DNA of 16,681 nucleotides from Spartobacteria bacterium (lineage in GTDB: Bacteria; Verrucomicrobiota; Verrucomicrobiia; Chthoniobacterales; Terrimicrobiaceae): positions 1 to 16,681 of the forward strand of contig CANKXQ010000007.1 of the NCBI GenBank assembly GCA_947487745.1, in the 5' to 3' direction. The position numbers and the translations under genes are program-made. The number at the start of each line of letters is the position of its first letter. Within the stretch, counting starts at the first letter, position 1. Below, in pieces: positions 5,723 through 13,773 of the stretch. The notes under the pieces are model-generated. The model had not been told where the DNA came from, did not search any database, and worked only from the letters and a program-made list of their open reading frames with translations.

Positions 5723-6259
5723 ATGAAGACCATCACCCTCTCTTTCGCGCTTTTGTGTGCCTCAGTTGTCGCCGGCCTGAGCCAAGCTTCGCTTGCCCCG
5801 CTGCCGCCAGACGGATTCGTGACCCTGGCACAGATCGTAAATGATTTTTCGACATCGGAGACCCAGGCTCTCCAGAAATACAATGGCATGCGCATCTGCG
5901 TTTACGGTCGGGTCGGGCAAGTCACCCAGTCCGATGACGAAGAGGGTGATCCGCTCACCGCTTACATGCAGCTGCCGAACCGCACCACACCTGATGTGAA
6001 GGCAGTCTTCTCTGCGGATTTCATTCCCTCGTCCGTCGTCACCGTGGCGGATGACGATACAAAAGCCACGGTTTACCACGCCGACTGGAATGGCAATCTC
6101 TCGAATGCCACATCGTTTATCGTCGAGGGCGAAAATGTCGCCGTGCGCGGCACATTCGACAACTTCGTTGCGGGCGACATCATTTTGAAAAACAGCTTCA
6201 AGCTGGCGCCAGAAGCCTTGCAAAAGAAGCTCGCCGAACACGGCCTCTCGAACCAGTAA
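5723..6259 (+). CDS. Exported OB-fold (tRNA_anti-like) protein
   Basis: From ATG 5723 the protein has 178 aa and opens with a clear signal peptide ([22 protein letters not shown]). An in-frame upstream ATG at 5690 would bury this signal behind 11 residues, so 5723 is preferred. The mature part looks like a small OB-fold barrel: '[15 protein letters not shown]' followed by strands around 'VKAVFSADF', '[15 protein letters not shown]' and '[12 protein letters not shown]', a pattern of the tRNA_anti-like exported family. The ligand is unknown. The mnmG start lies 1 nt past this stop codon, so the two are probably co-transcribed, but no functional link is obvious. Confidence 0.7.
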   Translation: MKTITLSFALLCASVVAGLSQASLAPLPPDGFVTLAQIVNDFSTSETQALQKYNGMRICVYGRVGQVTQSDDEEGDPLTAYMQLPNRTTPDVKAVFSADFIPSSVVTVADDDTKATVYHADWNGNLSNATSFIVEGENVAVRGTFDNFVAGDIILKNSFKLAPEALQKKLAEHGLSNQ

Positions 6260-6260
6260 T

Positions 6261-8141
6261 TTGAGCGACTTCGTTTATCCAAAAAATTACGATGTCATCG
6301 TCATCGGGGCTGGCCATGCAGGCATCGAGGCCGCGTTGGCTTCTGCTCGCTTGGGCTGCGAAACCCTCTTGCTCACGCAAAATGCCGATACGGTTGGGCA
6401 AATGTCCTGCAACCCGGCGATTGGAGGTTTGGCGAAGGGCCACATGGTTCGGGAGATCGATGCCCTCGGCGGCGCGATGGGGTTGAACACCGATGCGACC
6501 GGCATTCAGTTTCGCATGCTGAATGCCACCAAGGGACCGAGCGTCCGGGCTCCGCGCGCGCAGTGCGACAAAAAAGCCTATCAGTTCCGCATGAAGGCGC
6601 TCCTCGAGCGCCATCCGCGACTGGATATGAAGCAGGGAAATGTCACGCGACTCGCGGTCGGGGAAAATGGAGTCGAAGGCGTGGAAACCAATTTCGGCCT
6701 GCGCTTCAATGGCGGCGCGGTGGTTGTCACGACCGGCACATTCATGCGAGGTCTGCTCCATGTGGGCCTGCGAAACCAAACCGGCGGGCGGCTCGGCGAT
6801 GCTGTTTCGACATTCAGCGACTGCCTGCGCGAACTGGGTTTCGAGGTGGAGCGCTTCAAGACCGGCACACCCTGCCGGCTTCTTGCCAAGAGCATCGATT
6901 TTTCCCAATGCGAAGCCCAGCAGGGCGATGAGCCGCCGCCGCTCTTCAGCCACCTCGCGGACACGCTCGTGCGCGGCGAGGACGACCTGCACACGCTCAA
7001 CGAGTGGCGTGATGGAGCGTTCCGCGCGCGTCAGATTTGCTGCTGGATCACCTACACGAACGAAACCACGCACGAAATAATCCGTTCGAACCTCGACAAA
7101 TCCCCGCTCTACTCGGGAGTCATCGAAGGCGTCGGGCCACGCTACTGCCCGAGCATCGAAGACAAGGTCGTGAAATTTTCCGAAAAGGGGCAACACCAGC
7201 TCTTCCTTGAGCCGGAGGGCCGCCACACCGACGAAATCTATGTCAACGGCGTTTCGACGAGCCTCCCCTTCGAGGTCCAATACAAATTCATCCGCAGCGT
7301 GCGAGGGCTTGAGAATGCCGAGATTCTGCGGCCTGGATACGCGGTGGAGTATGACTACTGTCCACCGACGCAGTTGCACACGACGCTGGAGACCAAACGC
7401 TTGCCGGGCCTCTATTTTGCTGGGCAAATCAACGGCACATCAGGCTATGAAGAAGCCGCCGCACAGGGTCTCATTGCCGGAGCAAACGCCGCCTTAAAGC
7501 GACTCAAGCGGCCGCCGCTCACCATAGGTCGCCACGAAGCCTACATCGGCGTCATGCTCGACGACCTTGTGACTCGCGGCACGCCTGAGCCCTACCGTAT
7601 GTTCACAAGCCGTGCCGAATACCGCCTCTTGCTGCGGCAGGACAATGCCGATCTCCGCCTCACCGGCAAGGCGATCGAGTCCGGCTTGGTCGATGGCGAG
7701 CGCGCCTCGCGCTTCGAGCAAAAACAAAGCCAGCTCACCACGCTCAAAAGCCGCCTCAACGAATTCAAAATCGACGCGATCCCTCTCGAGCGCTGGCTCA
7801 AGCGCCCCGAGAATACCTGGTCCACCGTGCCTGATGAAATCCGCTCGCAATTCCCACAACCGGTCTGGGAGCAAGTCGAGACCGATCTCAAATACGCCGG
7901 CTACATAACCCGCCAGGAGGAACAAATCGCTCGCACCGCCCGCCACGAAGGCAAGGCCATCCCTGAGTGGGTCGATTTCACCAAGATCAACGGACTTCGC
8001 ACCGAGGCCGTTCAAAAGCTCACCAGCGTGCGCCCCGAGACACTCGGCCAGGCCGCCCGCCTCAGCGGCGTGACTCCCGCCGATATCGCCCTGCTCGGCG
8101 TATGGATCACACGCGGCTCAGAAAAAGCACCCATCACATGA
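6261..8141 (+). CDS. mnmG: tRNA uridine-5-carboxymethylaminomethyl(34) synthesis enzyme MnmG
   Basis: A 626-aa FAD protein that, with MnmE, installs (carboxymethyl)aminomethyl groups at wobble U34 of tRNAs. The FAD motif is GAGHAG (residues 16-21), followed by the conserved '[24 protein letters not shown]'-type stretch split around residue 50. Both family signatures are intact: [15 protein letters not shown] and [17 protein letters not shown]. The C-terminal MnmE/tRNA-binding domain is complete and length is normal (about 620-630). The start is TTG at 6261: the Rossmann strand begins at residue 10 and the next in-frame Met is about residue 48, so no other start preserves the FAD site. No Shine-Dalgarno sequence is present. 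The stop overlaps trpA by ATGA. MnmE is not in the window. Confidence 0.97.
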   Translation: MSDFVYPKNYDVIVIGAGHAGIEAALASARLGCETLLLTQNADTVGQMSCNPAIGGLAKGHMVREIDALGGAMGLNTDATGIQFRMLNATKGPSVRAPRAQCDKKAYQFRMKALLERHPRLDMKQGNVTRLAVGENGVEGVETNFGLRFNGGAVVVTTGTFMRGLLHVGLRNQTGGRLGDAVSTFSDCLRELGFEVERFKTGTPCRLLAKSIDFSQCEAQQGDEPPPLFSHLADTLVRGEDDLHTLNEWRDGAFRARQICCWITYTNETTHEIIRSNLDKSPLYSGVIEGVGPRYCPSIEDKVVKFSEKGQHQLFLEPEGRHTDEIYVNGVSTSLPFEVQYKFIRSVRGLENAEILRPGYAVEYDYCPPTQLHTTLETKRLPGLYFAGQINGTSGYEEAAAQGLIAGANAALKRLKRPPLTIGRHEAYIGVMLDDLVTRGTPEPYRMFTSRAEYRLLLRQDNADLRLTGKAIESGLVDGERASRFEQKQSQLTTLKSRLNEFKIDAIPLERWLKRPENTWSTVPDEIRSQFPQPVWEQVETDLKYAGYITRQEEQIARTARHEGKAIPEWVDFTKINGLRTEAVQKLTSVRPETLGQAARLSGVTPADIALLGVWITRGSEKAPIT

Positions 8142-8953
8142 AAACGCCCAATCGCATTGATACGAAATTTGAAACCCTCCGTGCCGCCGGGCAGTGTGGC
8201 TTCATCGCCTACATCACAGCAGGCGATCCAGATTTGAAAACCACTCCGGCTCTTGTGGCCGCGCTGGAGCAATCCGGCGTGGACATTGTCGAGTTGGGCA
8301 TCCCGTTTTCGGATCCGCTGGCGGATGGAGCGACCATTCAAGCCGCCTCGGGGCGCGCGCTCGATGCTGGCGCCACCGTGGCCGGCGCGCTCGATGCTGT
8401 GCGTGAGATCCGCCGCAACTCGGAGATTCCCATCGTTTTCTTCACCTACCTGAATCCCGTTTATGTTTACGGATTCGACAGGTTCCATGCGGATGCCGCC
8501 GCCGCCGGAGCGGACGGTCTCTTGATTCTCGACTTGCCGCCCGACGAGGCTGCCCGCAATGCGGAGCTGATGAAATCCCACGGCCTCCATTCCATCCGGC
8601 TCATCGCGCCCACGACGCCGCCTGAGCGTATGGAAGTGATCGCCAAGTCGGCGGAGGGTTTCATTTACTATGTCTCGCGTGAGGGCGTGACCGGCGAGCA
8701 GACGAGTCTCTCGGCGGACATAGCCACACAGGTCGCCGAAATCAAAAAACATACCAGTCTCCCAGTGGCAGTCGGCTTTGGCATTTCCACGCCGGAGCAG
8801 GCCGCCGAAGTTGCGAAGGAATCCGACGCCGTCGTAGTGGGAAGCGCCATCGTGCGACGTATCGGGGAGCATGGAAAATCGGCCGAGCTCATCCAGAAGG
8901 TCGCACAATTTATTTCGCCTATAGCGGCCGCTGTGAAAAAAGCTGCCGTTTGA
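8138..8953 (+). CDS. trpA: Tryptophan synthase alpha subunit
   Basis: A 271-aa TIM-barrel enzyme cleaving indole-3-glycerol phosphate to indole and glyceraldehyde 3-phosphate. Catalytic Glu52 ([10 protein letters not shown]) and Asp63 (LADG) match E. coli Glu49 and Asp60. The flexible loop (APTTPPERM), '[13 protein letters not shown]' and the phosphate-binding 'VGFGIS' and 'VVVGSAIV' motifs are all present. ATG 8138 was chosen because it overlaps the mnmG stop as ATGA and gives the usual family length; the open frame upstream is an mnmG shadow. trpB is not adjacent, which is unusual because the two subunits act as a complex, so trpB must be elsewhere in the genome. The next gene starts on the last base of the stop codon. 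Confidence 0.97.
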   Translation: MKTPNRIDTKFETLRAAGQCGFIAYITAGDPDLKTTPALVAALEQSGVDIVELGIPFSDPLADGATIQAASGRALDAGATVAGALDAVREIRRNSEIPIVFFTYLNPVYVYGFDRFHADAAAAGADGLLILDLPPDEAARNAELMKSHGLHSIRLIAPTTPPERMEVIAKSAEGFIYYVSREGVTGEQTSLSADIATQVAEIKKHTSLPVAVGFGISTPEQAAEVAKESDAVVVGSAIVRRIGEHGKSAELIQKVAQFISPIAAAVKKAAV

Positions 8954-10263
8954 TGGAACCCGCTCCGGTGAATGGCGCGGCGGAGATTCCCTTGACGGGA
9001 TGCGATGCGTTTTTTCTCGCACTTGAGGATCTCATGGCCGCTGGCGGTCAGGGCAGGCACACCGGCCTCACCATTCTGGAACTTGCAGCAGGTTTTGATG
9101 TCGCCGCACTCCGCGATGCCGTGCGCCGCTTCTCGCTCTCGCATCCGTTGCTTCATGCGAAGCTTCGCCGCTCTTGGTTGCTTGGTGTGCCATTCTGGAG
9201 CACGCCAAAAACACTTTCCTCCGACGCAGTGCCGATTCTTGAGCACTCCTCCGATGCCGACCGCGATTCTTTTTGCCAAAAGCTTCTTGGGTCCGGAGGA
9301 GAGCACTTTTTGGAAATTCACATTCTTCCTGGCGTTGAAAAAACCACGCTGCTGGCAAAGTGGTCCCACCTGCTCTTCGATGGACGCGGGGCCGAACTGG
9401 CATTGCAGGAAATCGCGCATCTTGCGCGGAATCCCGGCGAGCCCCCCAAGCCCGTTGCCTCCTGGGGGATGCCCTTTCCGCCGGCGCCAGGCCTAGTGAC
9501 ACGATGGGCAGGCACGCGTGCCTTTGTGAAACGGCACTATGAAATGAAGCCGTCGGTTTTTCGATCCCTCGGCGGGCCCTCTCTCAAGTCCGGCGCGCCC
9601 GGATTTCGCGTGCTGCCATTTTCAAAAGAGGAGACAGCTTTGCTGCGCGAGCGGGCTGTTCGGCTTACGGGAGGGATTTTTCAGATGCCGTATTTTTTCG
9701 CCGCAGCCGCACGGGCCCACGCGGCTGTTTTCAAAATTCGCGGCGAGTCGCCGCCTTCATTTGTAAGTCCTGTGCCGGTGCAGGCCCGAAAGCCCAAGGC
9801 GCGGCATCCTATTTTTCAAAATCAAGTCACCGTTTTGCATTTTAAACTCAATGCGTCAGAGGTCGACGATCTCGAAAAGGCGACCACCTCCATCCATGCG
9901 CAATTTGAATCGGCCGTCCGCAGCGGGCTCGAGAGCTCCTCTGCCACGATGCTTTGGTGGATGCGCCGCCTGCCGACAGGACTCTACCGCCGATTCCTGC
10001 AGAAGGATACCGGGGGCGAAATCGTCTCTTTTTTTCAATCCCACACCGGCGACTTCCTGCCTGGCGTGCGCGAGATCTGCGGGGCGCATATCATAAACGG
10101 CTGGCACATTCCCTCGGTATCCCAACCGCCCGGCAGCGGCATTTTTTTCAGCGAACGGGAGGGACGCCTCTCTGCGACGATCTCCTGGCGCCAGGGCTCG
10201 CTCAAACTCGACGAGGTGGACGCCATGGAATCCAGCCTGCGGGGCGATCTTCTCGGGTTGTGA
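8953..10263 (+). CDS. Condensation/WS-DGAT-like acyltransferase (HxxxDG protein)
   Basis: A 436-aa protein with the catalytic motif of the CoA-dependent acyltransferase superfamily (NRPS condensation domains, wax ester synthase/DGAT, PapA): KWSHLLFDG, with His139 and Asp143. The first His of the classical HHxxxDG is Ser138, as in several acyltransferase branches. Residues 20-70 (FFLALED... then FSLSHPLLHAKLRR) fit the N-terminal 'initial docking' half. The stretch 'SPVPVQARK' ... 'FQNQVTVLHF' (272-298) resembles the second half's VPVxxR...GNxxS pattern of WS/DGAT enzymes. No carrier-protein or adenylation domain is attached. Start: ATG 8953 shares one base with the trpA TGA; an in-frame TTG at 8950 is also possible. 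The acyl donor and acceptor are unknown. No other lipid or peptide-synthesis gene is nearby. Confidence 0.7.
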   Translation: MEPAPVNGAAEIPLTGCDAFFLALEDLMAAGGQGRHTGLTILELAAGFDVAALRDAVRRFSLSHPLLHAKLRRSWLLGVPFWSTPKTLSSDAVPILEHSSDADRDSFCQKLLGSGGEHFLEIHILPGVEKTTLLAKWSHLLFDGRGAELALQEIAHLARNPGEPPKPVASWGMPFPPAPGLVTRWAGTRAFVKRHYEMKPSVFRSLGGPSLKSGAPGFRVLPFSKEETALLRERAVRLTGGIFQMPYFFAAAARAHAAVFKIRGESPPSFVSPVPVQARKPKARHPIFQNQVTVLHFKLNASEVDDLEKATTSIHAQFESAVRSGLESSSATMLWWMRRLPTGLYRRFLQKDTGGEIVSFFQSHTGDFLPGVREICGAHIINGWHIPSVSQPPGSGIFFSEREGRLSATISWRQGSLKLDEVDAMESSLRGDLLGL

Positions 10264-10282
10264 ATTCAAATGCTCGGCGGGA

Positions 10283-10311
10283 TTGACCAGAAGAGCGTTT
10301 GGTGTTTTAGT
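10283..10311 (+). promoter_or_regulatory. Putative promoter of tRNA-Ser
   Basis: TTGACC (10283-10288), a 17-nt spacer and TTTAGT (10306-10311, 4 of 6 to the -10 consensus) lie 14 nt before the mature tRNA 5' end. The expected start point is around 10318. The -35 hexamer is identical to the one in front of the antitoxin gene. Confidence 0.45.
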
Positions 10312-10325
10312 TTTCACTTCATTCA

Positions 10326-10416
10326 GGTGAGGTGGCTGAGTGGTCGAAAGCAGCGCTTTGCTAAAGCGCCGTAGTCCAAAAGGCTACCGAGGGTTCGAAT
10401 CCCTCCCTCACCGCCA
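10326..10416 (+). tRNA. tRNA-Ser (anticodon GCT)
   Basis: Acceptor GGTGAGG (10326-10332) pairs perfectly with CCTCACC (10406-10412). The anticodon stem GCGCT/AGCGC encloses loop TTGCTAA with anticodon GCT (reads AGC/AGU). A long class II variable arm with a CGTAGTC...GGCTACC-like stem follows, and the T-arm is GAGGG-TTCGAAT-CCCTC. Discriminator G and an encoded CCA are present. It lies between the acyltransferase and the cNMP-domain gene on the same strand; no clear intrinsic terminator follows (only a 6-bp stem at 10450-10465 without a T-run). Confidence 0.97.
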
Positions 10417-10579
10417 GTTTCTTCGCTCCCCCAACCGCCTGCTCCCAGAGGCTCCCCATGGAGTCGGCACCGAATGTTTGGACGATGCTCCTTCTTTTTC
10501 AGTATGCATGACATAAACCAAGAGATTTTCTTATGCACCCATTCTTGACCTGCTCTTGCAAATTTGGTCTCTGGGTGCG

Positions 10580-12166
10580 ATGCCTATAACAACAAAGATT
10601 CTTCCCCCCAGTGGACCGATCGAAAGTCTGAAGGAGGAAGATCGTGAGTTGCTGTCGAGCTTTGGCTCTTTTGAGTCTGCTAAACCAGGGCAAAAAATCA
10701 TCCACCAAGGGAAGTCACAGGGGGTGCTTTTTCTAATCCTCAGTGGACTTTTGCATGCCAAGAGGGAGGATCATGGGCACACCGAAATTCTCGCGAAGAT
10801 TCATCCCGGCGAGTGGTTGGGTGAGATCAATCTCTTCGATCCTTCTACGGCAGTTTGCTCGGTGGAGGCCGTCGAGCCATCAGAATACTGGGTCATCACG
10901 CGCGAAGCCTTCGAGAAGTTTATCAATAAAAACCACGCTGCGGGTAGTGTTCTGCTGATCGGGCTCGCCATGACGCTGAGCAAGCGGATCAGAAGCCTCA
11001 CAGAAAAACATGTGCTGGTTGCGAGGTCCAAGAAGAAGCCCATGCTTTGGGCGTCACTCGGAGTGGTGGCCATCATTGCGATCGTGGGAATTTGGAAATG
11101 GGCCGAAGGAAATGGACTGATAAACAGGCTGAGACTTGAAAAGCAGCAGAGGGTGGCAGGAGCCTATCAAGATTTGGAGACTTCCCAAGTGAAGGCGAAG
11201 GAGCTCAAGCTCGAGGTGACGCGGCTTGAAGAGGAGCTGAAGTGGACAAAAGCAGAGGCCGAAAAGAAAGCTGCCCAGCCATCAACCCCGCCTGCACAAA
11301 ATGTGGTCAAGAATGAGGCTCCATCAGTCGAAGCCCCGCCTGCGAATGAGCCCTCGGAGCCTTCGGTCGAGAAGCCTCAAGAGCAAACCAAACCTGCGCA
11401 GCCCGCGAAAGACGAGCCATCCGAATCCAAGCCCAAGTCCACACTGATTTCGTATCCGCCGGAAATCGCGCTGACCGTGGAAACCACGGTGCCCCTGACC
11501 GTGAATGGCAAAGTCTCTGGGAGCGCAAAAATAGCGCCTGGGAAGACATTCAGGGTCGTCGGAGTCGATGGGTCCGATGTGCTTGTCACCATGGCTGGTT
11601 CAACGGTTCGAATTCCGAAGGAGAATTCCAATTTCGACGAAGCTTTTGATGCGGCTGCCGCCCTGGCTGAGGAGAAAGCCAAAGCCGTCAAGCCCGCCGC
11701 GCCTGTGGTTCCTACGGTCCCCAAGCCGTCTCCGACACCTGTTGCTGTGACCGCTGCAGAGTCCGCAACTCATCAAGGAGATGTGCATGCAGCCAGCGAG
11801 GAATCCCCCGCCGTTCAAATCGAAAAAATGATCAAACTTGTGACTCCGCTTGAAGCCCTTGATGCTTTGCGAGACTTCCGCAAGTCAGGCAAGGAAAGTG
11901 CTCGGTCGGCGTTCATGAAAAACCAAGCCCGCAAGTGGGAACAGGCGGCCGAAACGGCCAAAAACTTCTTGCGCACCCGGCAAGCGGATGAGTCCACCAA
12001 GAGATTGCTGAAAAATATCGTGCTCACGGCCGAGATGTTTGCAACCGAGCGATATGATGGCATCGAAAGCAAGCTCAATGAAATTGATGCGGGCTGGCTG
12101 GCCATCAAAACAGACATGGAAATTTACGGCCCCGAAGGTGCTCCCAAGCCGGAACAGCCGCAGTAG
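10580..12166 (+). CDS. Membrane protein: cNMP-binding-like domain, TM helix, coiled coil, SH3-like part
   Basis: A 528-aa protein of unassigned function. Residues about 15-140 resemble a cyclic nucleotide-binding (CRP/PKA-type) jelly roll, ending in GEWLGEINLFDPSTAVCSVEA, where the phosphate-binding cassette keeps Gly-Glu (81-82) but lacks the usual Arg. A single transmembrane helix spans about 154-173 after KKK. Then come a coiled coil (about 182-230), a Pro/Glu/Lys-rich linker (231-287), an SH3-like beta segment (about 289-346), an Ala/Pro linker, and a helical C-terminal part (411-515). The likely topology is a cytoplasmic sensor and a periplasmic tail. ATG 10580 starts just before the domain; an upstream in-frame TTG (10556) would add 8 residues. 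No ribosome site is seen. It converges with the squalene-synthase-like gene, with a 9-nt gap. Confidence 0.72.
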   Translation: MPITTKILPPSGPIESLKEEDRELLSSFGSFESAKPGQKIIHQGKSQGVLFLILSGLLHAKREDHGHTEILAKIHPGEWLGEINLFDPSTAVCSVEAVEPSEYWVITREAFEKFINKNHAAGSVLLIGLAMTLSKRIRSLTEKHVLVARSKKKPMLWASLGVVAIIAIVGIWKWAEGNGLINRLRLEKQQRVAGAYQDLETSQVKAKELKLEVTRLEEELKWTKAEAEKKAAQPSTPPAQNVVKNEAPSVEAPPANEPSEPSVEKPQEQTKPAQPAKDEPSESKPKSTLISYPPEIALTVETTVPLTVNGKVSGSAKIAPGKTFRVVGVDGSDVLVTMAGSTVRIPKENSNFDEAFDAAAALAEEKAKAVKPAAPVVPTVPKPSPTPVAVTAAESATHQGDVHAASEESPAVQIEKMIKLVTPLEALDALRDFRKSGKESARSAFMKNQARKWEQAAETAKNFLRTRQADESTKRLLKNIVLTAEMFATERYDGIESKLNEIDAGWLAIKTDMEIYGPEGAPKPEQPQ

Positions 12167-12175
12167 CCATGATTT

Positions 12176-12982
12176 TTAAAATCCCCTGAAAAACGCGCTC
12201 AGCGTGGAAGTCACTTTTTCACGTCGGCTCAGTGTGATGCGCTTTTGAAGAACGGGAAAATCTTCCCGTTCGATGCGGTCGAGGATTTTTTGGTAAACGG
12301 CGCACATGATGCGCGCAGGCAGGAGCGATTTGAAGTCGGCCTGTGGAGGCACCGCCGCCGCGAAGCGTGCCCGCGCCTGCGCAGCCTCGTGGCGCATCAG
12401 GGCTTTGAACCGAGCACTAGGGCGGCGATTGAGGATATCCTCTTCGCTCACGCCGAACCGTGCCATGTCATCCTGCGGGAGATAAATCCTGCCACCCGCA
12501 GCATCCTCTCCCGTGTCGCGCAGGATATTTGTCAGCTGCAGCGCATGGCCGAGTTGGATGGCATAGGTTTCGCTGCGGGGATCGCGACAACCGAAAATTT
12601 TTATCGAAACCAATCCAACCGCACAGGCCACCCGCCAAGAGTAGAGCTGCAAGTCTGCAAGCGATGGAAAACGGCGCGGTTCAATATCCGAGGCGCATCC
12701 TTTGATGATCTCGGCAAAAAGTGAACGGTCGATACCGTGGCGAACGATAAGGCGTTCCAAATCCGGAGGGAGGCCGTTCTCCACAGCTTGAAGCCATGCC
12801 TCCAGAAGGTCGTGTTTTTTACCGATTGCGAGGCTGGGCTGGTCGGCGATGTCATCCACCGTTCGACAGAAGCGGTAGAAAAGCATGGCATCGCTGCGGC
12901 GCGATGGAGGCAGGCAGAGGAGAGCGAAGGCCAGATTGGATGACTTGGCGCTGGATGCGGAAAGTAGCTCCAGCGGTTTCAT
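12176..12982 (-). CDS. Squalene/phytoene synthase family protein
   Basis: A 268-aa all-helical prenyltransferase of the trans head-to-head isoprenyl diphosphate synthase family. Both Mg-binding Asp-rich motifs are intact: D43-D-I-A-D47 in FCRTVDDIAD, and D156-T-G-E-D160 in NILRDTGEDAAGGRIYLP. The family pattern 'YSWRVACAVG' (114-123) is also present. Candidate activities are phytoene synthase or the hopanoid enzymes HpnC/HpnD, which make squalene from farnesyl diphosphate; the sequence alone does not decide. ATG 12982 was chosen because it overlaps the previous gene's stop (ATGA) and gives normal family length; the extra 34 codons upstream are a shadow. No other carotenoid or hopanoid gene is in the window. 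Confidence 0.9.
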   Translation of the reverse strand: MKPLELLSASSAKSSNLAFALLCLPPSRRSDAMLFYRFCRTVDDIADQPSLAIGKKHDLLEAWLQAVENGLPPDLERLIVRHGIDRSLFAEIIKGCASDIEPRRFPSLADLQLYSWRVACAVGLVSIKIFGCRDPRSETYAIQLGHALQLTNILRDTGEDAAGGRIYLPQDDMARFGVSEEDILNRRPSARFKALMRHEAAQARARFAAAVPPQADFKSLLPARIMCAVYQKILDRIEREDFPVLQKRITLSRREKVTSTLSAFFRGF

Positions 12983-13638
12983 GGAACGCTGGTGTGGTCC
13001 CTCAGAGATGTCATTTCGACAACATGGTCGGAAAACGGCCGCACATCGTTTTTGTCGCCGTTCCACAAGACGGTCGTTCCACACTCATCCGCCAGCCGCC
13101 GGGCAAGGGGCAGCAAAAGCGAATTCGGTGGAGAAACGGCGATCAACACAGGGGGAGAGTGGACGATCGCCCGCGCAAAGGCCACCCGCCAGTGCACGGA
13201 ATCAGGGAGCTCACCCACCGGAATCGCATTCAGCTCGGGGATGCCAACAAACTCGAGCGCCGTGAGTGTGCGCTCCTGTGCCCCCTCTTGTCCGCAAATT
13301 CGAAAAAATGGCATAGCCACATTTTCCGCCACGGTGAAAGAGGGTAGCAAGTGGGGGTGGGTAAAAAGATATCCGAAGGAAGTGTCCCGAAGCTTCCTGG
13401 AACCGGGCCCGGACATTTCCGATGCCTGTTCATCGAATAAAAAAACACGCCCGCTGTCGGGTCGTTCGATCAGGCCCAGAATACTCAAGAGCCGTTCTTT
13501 TGCTGCGACATCAGAACCGCAGAAGCCCGTGATATCTCCGCTCTCGAATGAGGCAGAAAAATCTTCGATCAGACCATGCCTGAAGGTGTTGGCTGTGGAT
13601 CGGCGGCAGTGGATGTTCTCGCAGCGGAGGGGGCTCAT
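12979..13638 (-). CDS. Degenerate ABC-transporter ATPase homologue (LolD/MacB-like), probably catalytically dead
   Basis: A 219-aa protein that follows a LolD/MacB-type ABC ATPase throughout (SPLRCENIH, LLSILGLIERPDSGRVFLFDEQ, FGYLFTHPHLLPSFTVAENVAMPFF, WRVAFARAIVHSPPVLIAV), yet has lost every nucleotide-handling motif. The Walker A GxxGxGKS/T is GFCGSDVAAKE (38-48). The Q-loop Gln is Thr93. LSGGQ is LPDSV (144-148). The Walker B Asp-Glu is Val168-Ser169. The H-loop His is Gly194. The frame is nevertheless open over the full length, and its stop overlaps the squalene-synthase-like start (ATGA). ATG 13638 (preceded by GGAAAG) is preferred to GTG 13653. No permease gene is nearby. It is either a pseudo-ATPase with a structural role or a gene in early decay. 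Confidence 0.75.
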   Translation of the reverse strand: MSPLRCENIHCRRSTANTFRHGLIEDFSASFESGDITGFCGSDVAAKERLLSILGLIERPDSGRVFLFDEQASEMSGPGSRKLRDTSFGYLFTHPHLLPSFTVAENVAMPFFRICGQEGAQERTLTALEFVGIPELNAIPVGELPDSVHWRVAFARAIVHSPPVLIAVSPPNSLLLPLARRLADECGTTVLWNGDKNDVRPFSDHVVEMTSLRDHTSVP

Positions 13639-13687
13639 GGAACTTTCCAGCACACTGACATTGGAAAGCTCGCGGCATCAATACGGA

Positions 13688-13753
13688 AAACAACGCCGCC
13701 AAGTTGTTTCCTCTTGCCCGGGGACGCGCCGCGCTGCGAGGCGCGGCAGCGTC
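13688..13753 (-). other. Two hairpins between the 62-aa gene and the ABC homologue
   Basis: A GC-rich hairpin (13723-13753) pairs GACGC and GCCGCGC with GCGCGGC and GCGTC around a 6-nt loop, with one bulged A. A second, A/T-rich one (13688-13709) pairs AAACAAC with GTTGTTT around 8 nt. Read on the minus strand, the second ends in TTT then TCC. The pair could attenuate or terminate transcription after the small upstream gene; a canonical T-tract is missing. Confidence 0.35.
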
Positions 13754-13773
13754 CACCGAAGCATTGGGGGAAA

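Noticed and set aside
6198..7427. 409-codon minus-strand ORF opposite mnmG
   Set aside because: mnmG on the plus strand has both family signatures; the antisense frame has none.
7967..8137. N-terminal extension of trpA
   Set aside because: It is an out-of-frame reading of the mnmG 3' end; ATG 8138 gives normal length.
10450..10465. Terminator after tRNA-Ser
   Set aside because: It is only a 6-bp stem with one G-U pair and no T-run.
10323..10538. 71-codon minus-strand ORF containing GEGGIRTLGSLLDYG
   Set aside because: It is the antisense of tRNA-Ser, a familiar false protein.
10545..10573. Promoter for the cNMP-domain gene
   Set aside because: TTGACC is present, but the matching -10 position reads TCTCTG, too poor to call.
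12983..13084. N-terminal extension of the squalene/phytoene synthase
   Set aside because: It reads the 3' end of the upstream coupled gene in another frame; ATG 12982 gives normal length.
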